A DNA stretch of 64,000 bases from NCBI GenBank assembly GCA_019239415.1, contig JAFAZW010000019.1:1-64000 (forward strand), read 5' to 3'. Positions 7,991-16,984 of this stretch are shown here, one piece after another. The notes beneath the pieces were generated by a model. It saw only the letters and a list, made by a program, of their open reading frames with translations. It was not told the origin of the DNA and made no database searches. The position numbers and the translations under genes were made by a program. Each line of letters begins with the position of its first letter. Within the stretch, counting starts at the first letter, position 1. The DNA comes from Alphaproteobacteria bacterium (GTDB lineage Bacteria > Pseudomonadota > Alphaproteobacteria > Sphingomonadales > Sphingomonadaceae).

Positions 7991-9225
7991 CGGCCGCCGC
8001 CCGCGGGCACGATCTGCAGCTTCGAGATCGTCGCACTCTGCTCGGCGGCGACGTCGCCGGGCAGCCCGTCCAGCCGCAGCCACTGCGCCCGGCACCCCGC
8101 GGGCACGGTGAAGGCGGCCCCCAGCGCCCGCGGCGCCGAGGCGATCTCGGTCAGCGCCAGCTGGACGAGGGGAGCCTTGCCGTCCACGCACGCCACCGAC
8201 CAGACGAGCCTGGTGCCCTCGCCCTTGGCGGCGCCCTCGGCCCGCATCTGCAGGCGGTAGGCGCCGGGCTTCAGGATCAGCAGCTGACGCGCGAGCATCC
8301 GCTCGGCGCGGCCGTAATAATCGACCTGCAGCGCATGGTGGGCGCGCTCGGCGACGCCTTCGCTGTCGCTCGCCAGCTCCCAGTTGAACGGCGGGGCGCC
8401 CGGCGCTCCGGCGAAGTCGGCGTCGTAAAGCCCCTTCGCGGCCTCGTCGCCCGGCAGCCTGGTCGCGCTCCGCCACAGCGTGTAGGCGCGCGCCACCTCG
8501 CCGCCCGCGATCAGCTTGCCGAGCAGCACGCTTTGCCATTGCGGCGGGTGGGCCGGGTCGCCGCCGCTGCCGGCGGTGGCGGCGAGCCACAGCACGAGGT
8601 CGGTGTCGCCGCCGCCCGCGAGGGCGGCGAGGGTGAGGTCGCGCAGCTCCGGGTTGCGACGCAGCATCGTTGCGGTACCGGCGCGCGTCTTCGGGTCGCG
8701 CACCAGGCGGGCGATCTCGGGCACGAGCGCTCCCGCGGAATCGGGAATGAGGCGGCTGAGCGCCGCGAGCTCGCCGCCCGCTTCCTCGGCGCGCCCTTGC
8801 CCCAGGTAAAGGTTGAGCAGCAGCAGCCGGGTGAAGCGCCCCCGCGGATTGCGCCGGCGCGCCTCGGTGAGAAGCTGTTCGCTCCGTGCCTCGTCATGCG
8901 CCACCGCGGCCGATACCCCGGCGAGGAGGAAGGGTTCGTCGGCGAGTGCCGCGCGCGCCAAGGCCAATCGCGCCGCCTGCTCCGCGGCGGGACCGACCCG
9001 GCCGTTGCGCAGCGCGAACTCCGTCATGGCCAGTCCCATCGCCGTGCGCGGATCGGACGGGGCGACCCTCGCCACCGCGAACGGATTGTCGCGCGTGAGG
9101 GCGTTGACGACGGCGATCTTCACCGCCCACCAGGCGACGAACAGGATCGCGGCAGCGGCGGCCGCGACGCGGACGGCGCGCGCCGCGCCGAACGCGGGAC
9201 GGCGCCGCCTATGCCTGCTCTTCAC
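7987..9225 (-). CDS. Membrane-anchored helical-repeat (TPR-like) protein of the exopolysaccharide operon
   Basis: About 412 residues starting from a GTG whose codon lies inside the 3' end of the Wzc-like gene (17-nt overlap). The longer open frame upstream only re-reads the Tyr-Gly repeat region of that gene in another frame and was rejected. A basic stretch (KSRHRRRR) precedes one transmembrane helix (about residues 18-37), followed by Ala/Leu/Glu-rich helices typical of TPR-like solenoids. The final 110 residues look like a beta-sandwich (PGAYRLQMRAEG... AQWLRLDGLPG), possibly carbohydrate-binding. It probably sits in the periplasm anchored in the inner membrane and helps assembly or export. 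No enzymatic motif is seen. Confidence 0.65.
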   Translation of the reverse strand: MKSRHRRRRPAFGAARAVRVAAAAAAILFVAWWAVKIAVVNALTRDNPFAVARVAPSDPRTAMGLAMTEFALRNGRVGPAAEQAARLALARAALADEPFLLAGVSAAVAHDEARSEQLLTEARRRNPRGRFTRLLLLNLYLGQGRAEEAGGELAALSRLIPDSAGALVPEIARLVRDPKTRAGTATMLRRNPELRDLTLAALAGGGDTDLVLWLAATAGSGGDPAHPPQWQSVLLGKLIAGGEVARAYTLWRSATRLPGDEAAKGLYDADFAGAPGAPPFNWELASDSEGVAERAHHALQVDYYGRAERMLARQLLILKPGAYRLQMRAEGAAKGEGTRLVWSVACVDGKAPLVQLALTEIASAPRALGAAFTVPAGCRAQWLRLDGLPGDVAAEQSATISKLQIVPAGGGR

Positions 9226-11455
9226 GCTGCGCGATGAGCTTGATTTCGCGCTCGCGGCTGCCGACGCCGCCATAGCGGTACGGCTCGTAGCCATAGCCGT
9301 AGCCATAGCCGTAGCCGTGGGCGCGCGCGTGGAACTTGGTCAGCACCGCGCCGACGATGTTGCCGCCGGCATTCTTGAGCCGCGTGATCGCGTCGAGGGC
9401 GGCGCGGGTGCGGGTCTTGCCGCTCTCGACCACCAGCAGGGTCGCGCGGCAGACGCCGGCGAGCAGCGGCGCGTCGGCGAGGCCGAGCACCGGCGGGCCG
9501 TCGACGATGACCATGTCGTACTGGTTGAGCGCTTCGGCGATGATCGTCTTCAGCCGCGACGAGGCGAGCAGCTCGGCGGGGTTGGGCGGCAGCGGGCCGC
9601 ACGGCAGCAGCGACAGATTCTCGAACTGGGTCTTCAGGACATGCTTGGCGAGCGGCTCGGAATTGGTGAGCAGCTTCGACAGGCCCTCGTCCGGGTCGCT
9701 GCCGGTGACGAAGGCGGGCTTGCGCAGATCGCCGTCGATCAGCAGCACCTTGTTGCCGAGCCGCGCGAAATTCTGGGCGAGCGCGAGCGTGGTGCTCGAC
9801 TTGCCCTCGGCCGCGCGGGTCGAGGTGATGAGCAGGGTCTTGGGCGCCCCTGTCTCGGTGGTGAACTGGAGCGAGGTCCTCAGCGAATAATAGGCCTCCG
9901 AGATCGGCGACGACTGGTCCTTGAGCTCGTCGGCGAGCGGGTCGTTGCCCTTCTTGCGCGGGATGACGCCCAGCGACGGCAGGCCGAGCTTGTTGCGCAC
10001 GTCCTCCGGCGTCTTGATCGTGTCGTTGAGGAACTCCAGCGCCAGCGCCGCGCCGAGGCCGGCGACGAGGCCGAGGGCGAGGCCGATGAGGAGGTTCATC
10101 ATCAGGTTCGGCTTGTAGGCGCCGCCCGGCGGATCCGCCCGGTCGACGACCGAGACGGTGTTCGTGCCGACGCCGCCGGCGACGCCGATCTCCTTGTAGC
10201 GCTGCAGCAGCGCGTCGTAGAGCGAGCGGTTGGTGTCCACCTCGCGCTGGAGGATGTTGTACTGGATGCCGGCGCCGCGCAGGTTCAGCACCTCGCCCTT
10301 CAGCTGGTTGACCCGCGCCTGGATGCCGCGCTCGGCGGCCGCCGCGGCCTGATATTCGGAAAGCAGGGTGGCGGCACGGCTGCCGGAGACGGTGCCCTGC
10401 TCGCGCTTCAGCTGCGCGGTGAGCGAGTCGATCCGGGCCCGCAGGCGCACCATGTCCGGATATTCGGGCCGGAAGGTGTTGAGCTTCTCCTGATACTGGC
10501 TTTCCATCTCCCCGATCTGGGCGCGCAGCGGCGCGGTGCTGGCGACGACGTCGGTGGTCGAGACGTTCGCCTGCTTGCGATAGGCCTCCTCGGCCTGGAT
10601 GCGGCGGGTCTGCGCCTGGGCGAGGGCGTTGTTGAGCTGGGCGAGCTCGGCGCCCTGCAGCGACGAGGCGTCGCTCGGGCTGCCGCCCTTCGACAGGTCG
10701 CCGCCGGCGCCGATGTTGATCAGGCTGCGCGCCTGGGCATAGGCGACGAGGTCGCGCTCCGACCGCTCGAGCTCCGCCTTGGTCTTGGCGATCTGCTTCT
10801 CGAGGAAGTTCCGCGCATAAGCGGTCGCCTGATAGCGGCGCTCGAGGTTCGAGTTGATGAAATTATCGGCGTAGCTGTTGGTGATCTGCGCCGCCAGCGT
10901 CGGCGACGGCGAGGAATAGAAGATCTTGACGACCCGGCTGCCCTCGATCGGCTTCACCGTGAAATTGCCGGCGAGGATCGCGGTGGCGATCTTGAGGCGG
11001 GTGTTGCGGTCGTACTTCTGCGGGACGAAGTCCTTGTTGGACGCGAGGTTGAGATCCTGCGCGACCCGCTGGGCGAGGTTCTGGCTCGCCAGCAGGTTGT
11101 ACTGGGTGGCGAGGAAGGCGCGCTCGTCGCCGCCCATCGTCATGTGGCCGCCCTTGGTCGGATCCATCACCTCGACCGTCGGCGGGTTCATCTCGAGCGT
11201 CGCCACCGCCCGGTAGAGCGGCGTGGTCAGGAAGGTCGCGACGATCGCGCCGGCGAGGCCGACGGCGACCGCGCCGAGGATCAGCCAGCGCCATTCGGAG
11301 ACGACGCGCCACAGGGTGGCGATGTTGAGCTCGCCGGCGGCGAGGCCGGCCGGGCGCGGCGCCCATTCCTGCGGCAGCGCGAGCGCGCCGCCCGGCTGCG
11401 GCGCCAGCGGCCAGATCGGCTGCGCGCCGGCGGGTTCGATGTTGTTGTTGCTCAT
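9209..11455 (-). CDS. Wzc/ExoP-like polysaccharide co-polymerase and tyrosine autokinase
   Basis: The 748-residue protein has three parts. An N-terminal Wzz domain carries the first transmembrane helix (about residues 55-78). A long periplasmic coiled-coil region (about 200-420) leads to the second transmembrane helix near residue 455. The cytoplasmic BY-kinase domain has Walker A in TRAAEGKSSTTLALAQ, Walker A' in KVLLIDGDLRKP and Walker B in YDMVIVDGPPVLG. The C-terminal tail is a Tyr-Gly run (GYGYGYGYGYEPYRYGG) that should be the autophosphorylated cluster. It controls chain length and links polymerisation to export through the Wza-like protein encoded 49 nt upstream. Both domains are fused in one chain, as usual in proteobacteria. 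Confidence 0.92.
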   Translation of the reverse strand: MSNNNIEPAGAQPIWPLAPQPGGALALPQEWAPRPAGLAAGELNIATLWRVVSEWRWLILGAVAVGLAGAIVATFLTTPLYRAVATLEMNPPTVEVMDPTKGGHMTMGGDERAFLATQYNLLASQNLAQRVAQDLNLASNKDFVPQKYDRNTRLKIATAILAGNFTVKPIEGSRVVKIFYSSPSPTLAAQITNSYADNFINSNLERRYQATAYARNFLEKQIAKTKAELERSERDLVAYAQARSLINIGAGGDLSKGGSPSDASSLQGAELAQLNNALAQAQTRRIQAEEAYRKQANVSTTDVVASTAPLRAQIGEMESQYQEKLNTFRPEYPDMVRLRARIDSLTAQLKREQGTVSGSRAATLLSEYQAAAAAERGIQARVNQLKGEVLNLRGAGIQYNILQREVDTNRSLYDALLQRYKEIGVAGGVGTNTVSVVDRADPPGGAYKPNLMMNLLIGLALGLVAGLGAALALEFLNDTIKTPEDVRNKLGLPSLGVIPRKKGNDPLADELKDQSSPISEAYYSLRTSLQFTTETGAPKTLLITSTRAAEGKSSTTLALAQNFARLGNKVLLIDGDLRKPAFVTGSDPDEGLSKLLTNSEPLAKHVLKTQFENLSLLPCGPLPPNPAELLASSRLKTIIAEALNQYDMVIVDGPPVLGLADAPLLAGVCRATLLVVESGKTRTRAALDAITRLKNAGGNIVGAVLTKFHARAHGYGYGYGYGYEPYRYGGVGSREREIKLIAQREEQA
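9286..9319 (-). repeat. Tandem Tyr-Gly codon repeat in the Wzc-like tail
   Basis: A near-perfect 12-bp unit (TAGCCATAGCCG on the plus strand) repeats about three times and encodes five consecutive Gly-Tyr pairs in the kinase tail. Units are multiples of 3, so slippage would change the number of Tyr residues without shifting the frame. Confidence 0.8.
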
Positions 11456-11504
11456 GGGGTGCCGAGCTGCCTTTCCGGTGGCGCCGTTCGCCTGAATGTC
11501 GTGA

Positions 11505-12263
11505 TCAGAGGCCGAAGCGGATGAAGCTGAGGAAGGGCAGGGTCGACAGGACCGTCTGCCACACGCCCTTCACCTTCGATCCGTCGACGACGACGATGTC
11601 GCCCGCATAGATGCGCGGGTCCTCCGCCTGGCCGCGGCGGATCGCCGTCAGGTCGAAGGCGGCGGCCATGCGCTCGCCCTTGATCGTGCGGAAGATCGCG
11701 ACGCGGTGCGGGTTGGCGTTCTCGTCGGTGCCGTGGGCCAGTGCAATCACCTGAATCAGGGTGAGCGGGCCCGTCACCGGGAAGACGCCGCCCTGGCGGA
11801 CCGAACCGTCGACCGTGACGACGCGGGTGCTGGAGGTCTTCACGCCGACGTTGACGTCGGGATGCTGGAGATATTTTGCGCCCAGCATCTGGGCCAGCTT
11901 CTGGTTGAGCTGGCTGGTCGTCATGTCGACGACCTTGACGTTGCCGAGCAGCGGCATGGTGATGTCGCCGGTCAGGTCGACGGTGAAGTCGCCGGAAAGG
12001 TCGGGCACCTGGAACACGCTGATGTGCAGCGTGTCGAGCGGGGCGATCCGGTAATCCTCCTCGAGCACCTTGCTGGCCGGCGAATCCGGCTGCGCGAAGA
12101 CGGTGGGAGAGACGTTATACGGAATCGGCCCGCCGCGCGTGCCGGCGCAACCGCCCAGGGCGGCGGCCGCGAGGAGCGCGGCGAGGACGCGACGGCGGCG
12201 CGTCGCGGACGCGGCGGCGGAGAGGGCGAGGCCTAGGCCCCCCCGACCAGTTTCCAGATGCAT
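11505..12263 (-). CDS. Wza-like polysaccharide export lipoprotein
   Basis: About 252 residues. A basic n-region and hydrophobic stretch (RRRRVLAALLAAAALGGC) end in the lipobox LGGC, so it is an outer-membrane lipoprotein. The Poly_export domain follows (YRIAPLDTLHISVFQVPDLSG...), then SLBB-like repeats (VTVDGSVRQGGVFPV; AGDIVVVDG). It should form the outer-membrane exit channel working with the Wzc-like kinase. The ATG is chosen because it fits the signal peptide. A GTG two codons upstream (12269) has a better-spaced AGGA and could be the real start. It is the first gene of this minus-strand run. Confidence 0.88.
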   Translation of the reverse strand: MHLETGRGGLGLALSAAASATRRRRVLAALLAAAALGGCAGTRGGPIPYNVSPTVFAQPDSPASKVLEEDYRIAPLDTLHISVFQVPDLSGDFTVDLTGDITMPLLGNVKVVDMTTSQLNQKLAQMLGAKYLQHPDVNVGVKTSSTRVVTVDGSVRQGGVFPVTGPLTLIQVIALAHGTDENANPHRVAIFRTIKGERMAAAFDLTAIRRGQAEDPRIYAGDIVVVDGSKVKGVWQTVLSTLPFLSFIRFGL

Positions 12264-12377
12264 TGACACGGACAGTCCTGATTCTGCCAATTTTCGCCCA
12301 TGCCCTGACCCATTGCGCCCGCGAGGTCAAGGCAAAACGGGCGCCCCGCGCCGGGAGAAACGAGCGAAGATCTTGAT

Positions 12378-12397
12378 AAACAAGGGCTTCTTAGCCC
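12378..12397 (-). terminator. Rho-independent terminator of the phosphatase gene
   Basis: On the minus strand GGGCT-AAGA-AGCCC is followed by TTGTTT. The hairpin overlaps the TAA stop codon of the phosphatase gene and separates it from the Wza-like gene. Confidence 0.65.
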
Positions 12398-13176
12398 CGA
12401 TGAAGTTCCCGTGCAGGCGTCGTGCCGGTCGCGAGGAACCAGCGGCGCTCGCCCTCGACGGCCAGGGCGGTCAGGATGCCGCTCTTGTAGGCGCCGGTGT
12501 CGATGCCGATCCGGTTGGTCCGCTCGTCGACCGCCTTCGAGATGGTATGGCCGTGGACGACGACGCAGCCGTGATCCTGCGTGTCGCGCAGGAACGGGTC
12601 GCGGATCCAGCGCAGGTCGGTGCGGTCCTGCTCCTCGATGGCGATGCCGGGCCGGATGCCGGCGTGGACGAACAGATAGTCGCCGAACGCGAAGGTGTCG
12701 GCGAAGCCCTCGAGGAATTCGCGGTGCCGGCGCGGCACCCTGGCCCGCAGCATCGCCACCGCCTCGTCCTCGTCGACGCGGCGCAGCAGGTCGGGATCGA
12801 CGCCGTAGCTCGCCGCGCACTCGGCTCCGCCGAATTTCAGCCAGTTGGCGAGGAACTTCGGGTCGCCGCCGAGGATGGTGAGGAACACCTCCTCGTGATT
12901 GCCGGCGAGGAAGACGGGGCGGATATGCTCGGGCCGCCAGGTGCGCAGCCGCTCGATGACGCCGGCCGAATCCGGCCCGCGGTCGATGAGGTCGCCGAGG
13001 AAGATCGCCCAGGTCTTGCGCGCGCGGCGGTGCGCGGCGTCGTCCTCGATCCTGGCGAGCACCTCGTCGAGCAGGTCGAGCCGGCCGTGGATGTCGCCGA
13101 CGGCATAGGCGCGCGCGCCCGCCTTGCCGCGCGGCGAGCCGCCGCCCCCACCGATGATCCGCTTCCAGAAGCTCAT
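12391..13176 (-). CDS. PPP-family metallophosphatase (serine/threonine phosphatase-like)
   Basis: A 261-residue calcineurin-like phosphoesterase with the three signature metal-binding blocks in order: GDIHGR (about residue 28), GDLIDRG (about residue 61) and GNHE (about residue 90). Conserved histidines follow in FVHAGIRPG and VVHGHT. This pattern is that of bacterial PPP phosphatases such as PrpA or diadenosine-tetraphosphatase relatives. It could dephosphorylate proteins or cleave Ap4A. The start MSFWKR is preceded by GAGGAG about 13 nt upstream; an earlier in-frame ATG is less likely. It lies just upstream of the exopolysaccharide run but has its own terminator, so a link with the kinase is only a guess. 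Confidence 0.83.
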   Translation of the reverse strand: MSFWKRIIGGGGGSPRGKAGARAYAVGDIHGRLDLLDEVLARIEDDAAHRRARKTWAIFLGDLIDRGPDSAGVIERLRTWRPEHIRPVFLAGNHEEVFLTILGGDPKFLANWLKFGGAECAASYGVDPDLLRRVDEDEAVAMLRARVPRRHREFLEGFADTFAFGDYLFVHAGIRPGIAIEEQDRTDLRWIRDPFLRDTQDHGCVVVHGHTISKAVDERTNRIGIDTGAYKSGILTALAVEGERRWFLATGTTPARELHRG

Positions 13177-13258
13177 GCCGTCAACGTCGCTCCTCGGGCG
13201 CGCCACCGCCGCGCCCGCTCACACCCTGTCTGCGAAGATGCCCCCGGCGCGCCATAAC

Positions 13259-14692
13259 TCACGACGGGGCAAAAAGCTTCCCCGGGTTCATGATCCCGCC
13301 CGGATCGAGCGCGCGCTTCACGGCGTGCAGCGCCGCGAGGCGGGCCGGGGGATCGGTGCGGGCCAGGGTCGCGGCCTTCATCTGGCCGATGCCGTGCTCG
13401 GCGGAGATCGAGCCTCTGGCCGCGATTACGAGCTCGTAGACGAAGCCGCTTGCCTCCTCGCCGCGGGCGGCGAGCCAGGCCGCCGCGTCCGGCCCGGTCG
13501 GCGGCTGGACGTTGAAATGGACGTTGCCGTCGCCGAGATGGCCGAAGGCGATGGCGCGGGTGCCCGGATAGCGGTCCTCGACGGCGCGCGCCGCCTCGAC
13601 GACGAATTCGGGCATGGCCGACACCGGCACCGAGATGTCGTGCTTGAGCGCCGGCCCTTCGGCGCGCTCGGCCTCCGAGATCGTGTCGCGCAGCTTCCAG
13701 AACGACTCCGCCTGCGCCTCGCTCGCCGCCACGACGGCGTCGGCGGCGGCGCCGTCCGCGAGGGCATCGGCGAGCGCGGCCTCGAGGGCTCCGCAGGGAT
13801 CGGCCGCACCGACCGGCGCCACGGCCTCGATCAGCACGTTCCACGGCTGCGGCCGCGCCAGCGGCGCGCGGGTGCCGGGGACGTGGCGGAGCACCAGCGC
13901 GAGCGCGTTCGCCGGCACCAGCTCGAAGCTCTCCACCGCGTCGCCGAGCCGCGCCTCGAGCCGCCGCAGCAAGGCGAGGGCGGCGCGCGGGCTGTCGACG
14001 CCGATCCACGCGACCGCGCGCGTCCCGACCGCCGGCACCAGCCGCAAGGTCGCGGCGGTGACCACGCCGAGCGTCCCTTCCGCGCCGATCAGCAGCTGCT
14101 TCAGGTCGTAGCCGCGATTGTCCTTGCGCAGCGGCGCGAGGCTCGAGAAGACCGAGCCGTCGGGCAGGACCGCTTCCAGTCCGAGCACCAGCGAGCGCAT
14201 CGGCCCGAAGCGCAGCACCTGCGTGCCGCCGGCATTGGTCGAGACGAGGCCGCCGATCGTCGCGCTGCCCTTGGCGCCGAGGCTGAGGGGGAAGCGGCGG
14301 CCGATCGTCGCCGCCGCGTCGTGGACATGGGCGAGGATCGCGCCAGCCTCGGCGGTCAGCGCATTGTCCTCGGCCGAAAGGCCGCGAACATGGTTCATGC
14401 GGCGCAGCGACAGCAGCAGTGCGCCGCCGTCCGCGCCTGGAGTCGCGCCGCCGACCATCGAAGTGTTGCCCCCCTGCGGCACCACGGCGACACCCTCTGC
14501 GGCGCAGCGCCCGACGACCGCCGCGACCTCCTCGGTCGACGCGGGCGACACGAGGGCCGCGGCCGCGCCGTGGTAGCGGCCGCGCCAGTCGCTGAGCCAC
14601 GGCGCCATCTCGTCCGGCGCGCGGGTGAAGCCGCGCGGGCCCAGCCGGTCGCGGAGGTTCGCCAGCAGCGCTTCGGTGGGCGGGTTCGGCAT
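13259..14692 (-). CDS. FAD-linked D-2-hydroxyacid dehydrogenase (GlcD/D-lactate or D-2-hydroxyglutarate type)
   Basis: A 477-residue flavoprotein with a PCMH-type FAD-binding domain (about residues 40-215). Visible landmarks are PQGGNTSMVGGATPG, SLGAKGSATIGGLVSTNAGG and LIGAEGTLGVVT. A C-terminal FAD-oxidase domain ends in SAEHGIGQMKA, carrying the conserved metal/substrate His. Such enzymes oxidise D-lactate, glycolate or D-2-hydroxyglutarate and pass electrons to quinone or ETF. The ATG has AGGA 6 nt upstream. It is transcribed alone, divergent from tamA. Substrate is not decided by sequence; D-2-hydroxyglutarate is plausible given the etfBA genes further along. Confidence 0.85.
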   Translation of the reverse strand: MPNPPTEALLANLRDRLGPRGFTRAPDEMAPWLSDWRGRYHGAAAALVSPASTEEVAAVVGRCAAEGVAVVPQGGNTSMVGGATPGADGGALLLSLRRMNHVRGLSAEDNALTAEAGAILAHVHDAAATIGRRFPLSLGAKGSATIGGLVSTNAGGTQVLRFGPMRSLVLGLEAVLPDGSVFSSLAPLRKDNRGYDLKQLLIGAEGTLGVVTAATLRLVPAVGTRAVAWIGVDSPRAALALLRRLEARLGDAVESFELVPANALALVLRHVPGTRAPLARPQPWNVLIEAVAPVGAADPCGALEAALADALADGAAADAVVAASEAQAESFWKLRDTISEAERAEGPALKHDISVPVSAMPEFVVEAARAVEDRYPGTRAIAFGHLGDGNVHFNVQPPTGPDAAAWLAARGEEASGFVYELVIAARGSISAEHGIGQMKAATLARTDPPARLAALHAVKRALDPGGIMNPGKLFAPS

Positions 14693-14866
14693 CCCTGTTC
14701 CTGTGGGCAAGCCGAGCGGCCGTTGCAATGCTTTCTCCCGTTGCGCCGCGGCAACAGCGCTGAGGCTGATCTACATCAATCCCCTTTCGGCACCGGAACA
14801 AAGGCCAAGCTTCTGGTGTTTATCGCGTTTCCCATAAAGCCGATACGAGGGGAGCGTCGGCGTAAG

Positions 14867-16984
14867 TTGAACAAGGCCGGTTTTCTCCTCTCCGCCGCCT
14901 CGGGCGCCCTGCTGCTTGCCAGCGCGGCGGCCGCGCAGACTCCTGCACCCCCGTCGCCCGCGCCGCCCGCGCCGCCGGCGCCCGAGCAGCCGATCGTTCC
15001 GGACAGCCAGTTCGAAAAGGCGCTGCCGCCGCTCGATCCGGACCTCACCAAACCGCTCGAGCCGCTCCCGGCTGCTCCGGTGCCCGCACCGGGGAAGGCC
15101 GGGTCCCCGCCGGCGCCGCCGGTGACTCCCGCCGGAAACTTTCCGCCGGTCACCGAGCCGGTCGACCCGGGGCTCAGCGAGCCGCTGACCCCGCTCGACC
15201 GGTTCGAGCTCGCGACGCCGGCGCCCGACGCCAAGGACGCGAAGGAGGCGCCGGCCCCCACGATCCGTTACAGCCTCGCCGTCGAGGGCCTGAAGGCGAT
15301 CGGTCTCGAAGGCCGCTTCCGCAGCCTCTCCGCCCTCGAAGACGGCGATGGCAAGGCGACCAACGCGGCGATGGTCTCCGCCCGCACCAAGGAAGACGAG
15401 CTGCTCGCCGTCCGCCTGCTCCGCTCCGAAGGCTATTACGACGCGACGGTAAGCTCCAGCATCGCCCAGGTCCCGAACGAGCCGGCTCGCCTCGCCGTCA
15501 CCCTCACCACCCTCCCCGGCCACCGCTACGATTTCGGCCAGATCCGCATCCAGGGTCCCGACACGGTCCCGACGGGCATTGCCCGGGAGGCCCTGAAGCT
15601 GAAGAGCGGCGATCCCATCGTCGCGGCGGACGTCGAGGCCGCCGAGGCGAACGTCCGCCTCCGCCTGCCGCAGCAGGGCTATCCGTTCGCCGACATCGGC
15701 CAGCGCGACGTGCTGCTCGACCCCGACACCCATCTCGGCGACTACACGCTGCCGCTCGATCCGGGGCCCCGCTCGACCTTCGCCGGCTTCACCACCGACG
15801 GCAAGCTCGCCTTCGACGCCCACCATGTCGGCGTCCTCGCCCGCTTCAAGCGCGGCGAGCTCTACGACAGCCGCAAGGTCGACGACTTGCGCGAGGCGAT
15901 GGTCGCGACCGGCCTGTTCCGCACCGTCGCCGCGCGGCCGGAGCGTACCGGCGAGACGGCGCCGGACGGGACGGAATATGTCAACATCCGCGTCCACCAG
16001 GTGGCGGGACCCGCCCGGACCCTGGCGGGAACCGCCGGCTACAATACGGGGCAAGGCTTCCGGGCCGAGGCGACCTGGGAGCACCGCAACCTGTTCCCGC
16101 CGGAAGGCGCGCTGCGCGTCACCGGCATCCTCGGGACCCAGGAGCAGTCGCTGGTCGTCCAGTTCCAGCGCAACAATGCCGGCCAGCGCGACCGCACCCT
16201 GCTCCTCCAGGCCGAGGCGGGGCGGCAGAATTACGCCGCCTATCACGGCTATGTCGCCCGCCTCTACGGCCTCGTCTCGCGCACCTCGACGCCGATCTGG
16301 CAGAAGAAATGGACCTACGCCTACGGCGGCGAACTCGTCGCCTCCAACGAGGACGAGAAGCGCTTCCCGCCCATCTCGTTGAAGACGGCGCACTTCATCG
16401 CCGGCCTGATCGGCCAGATCGGCTACGACACGTCGAACAGCCTGCTCGATCCGACCAAGGGCTTCCGCCTCGGCCTGCGCTCCAACCCCGAAGTGTCGCT
16501 GCGCGAGCCGACCAAGCCCTACATCCGCAACATCGTCGATGGCAGCGTCTACTACCCGGCCACGGACAGCCTGACCGTGGCGGGCCGGGTGCGGGTCGGG
16601 TCGATCTTCGGCGCCAACCTCGCCGACTTGCCGCCCTCGCGGCGCATCTACGGCGGCGGCGGCGGTTCGGTGAGGGGCTTCGGTTATCAGCAGTTGGGAC
16701 CCAAAGACGCCAAGGGCGTACCGACCGGCGGCCGCAGCCAGGTCGAATTCTCCCTCGAGGCGCGCTACCGCTTCGGCAATTACGGTATCGTGCCCTTCAT
16801 CGACGCCGGCCAAGTCTACAAAACCCAATATCCCAAGCTCTCGGGTCTGCGCTACGGCGCCGGCATCGGCGGGCGCTTCTACACCAATTTCGGGCCGCTG
16901 CGCGCCGACGTGGCGGTGCCGATCGGCCGCAAGAAGGGCGAGTCGCGCTTCGCCGTCTACGTGTCGCTCGGACAGGCCTTCTAG
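14867..16984 (+). CDS. tamA: TamA-like Omp85 outer-membrane protein
   Basis: A 705-residue Omp85 protein starting at TTG with the signal peptide KAGFLLSAASGALLLASAAAAQ. A Pro-rich, low-complexity periplasmic stretch of about 100 residues follows (PAPPSPAPPAPPAPEQP). POTRA domains occupy roughly 125-370 and a 16-strand barrel runs to the C-terminal Phe. The Omp85 lid-lock motif is visible as GSVRGFGYQQLGP near residue 600. With TamB directly downstream (adjacent stop and start) it should form the translocation and assembly module that moves lipids or autotransporters to the outer membrane. The Pro-rich insert is longer than in enterobacterial TamA. The TTG start is inferred from the leader. 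Confidence 0.88.
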   Translation: MNKAGFLLSAASGALLLASAAAAQTPAPPSPAPPAPPAPEQPIVPDSQFEKALPPLDPDLTKPLEPLPAAPVPAPGKAGSPPAPPVTPAGNFPPVTEPVDPGLSEPLTPLDRFELATPAPDAKDAKEAPAPTIRYSLAVEGLKAIGLEGRFRSLSALEDGDGKATNAAMVSARTKEDELLAVRLLRSEGYYDATVSSSIAQVPNEPARLAVTLTTLPGHRYDFGQIRIQGPDTVPTGIAREALKLKSGDPIVAADVEAAEANVRLRLPQQGYPFADIGQRDVLLDPDTHLGDYTLPLDPGPRSTFAGFTTDGKLAFDAHHVGVLARFKRGELYDSRKVDDLREAMVATGLFRTVAARPERTGETAPDGTEYVNIRVHQVAGPARTLAGTAGYNTGQGFRAEATWEHRNLFPPEGALRVTGILGTQEQSLVVQFQRNNAGQRDRTLLLQAEAGRQNYAAYHGYVARLYGLVSRTSTPIWQKKWTYAYGGELVASNEDEKRFPPISLKTAHFIAGLIGQIGYDTSNSLLDPTKGFRLGLRSNPEVSLREPTKPYIRNIVDGSVYYPATDSLTVAGRVRVGSIFGANLADLPPSRRIYGGGGGSVRGFGYQQLGPKDAKGVPTGGRSQVEFSLEARYRFGNYGIVPFIDAGQVYKTQYPKLSGLRYGAGIGGRFYTNFGPLRADVAVPIGRKKGESRFAVYVSLGQAF

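Noticed and set aside
9226-9306. Upstream extension of the helical-repeat protein of the EPS locus
   Set aside because: The extension only reads the Wzc-like Tyr-Gly repeat region in another frame, giving a Met/Ala/Ser-rich sequence with no function.
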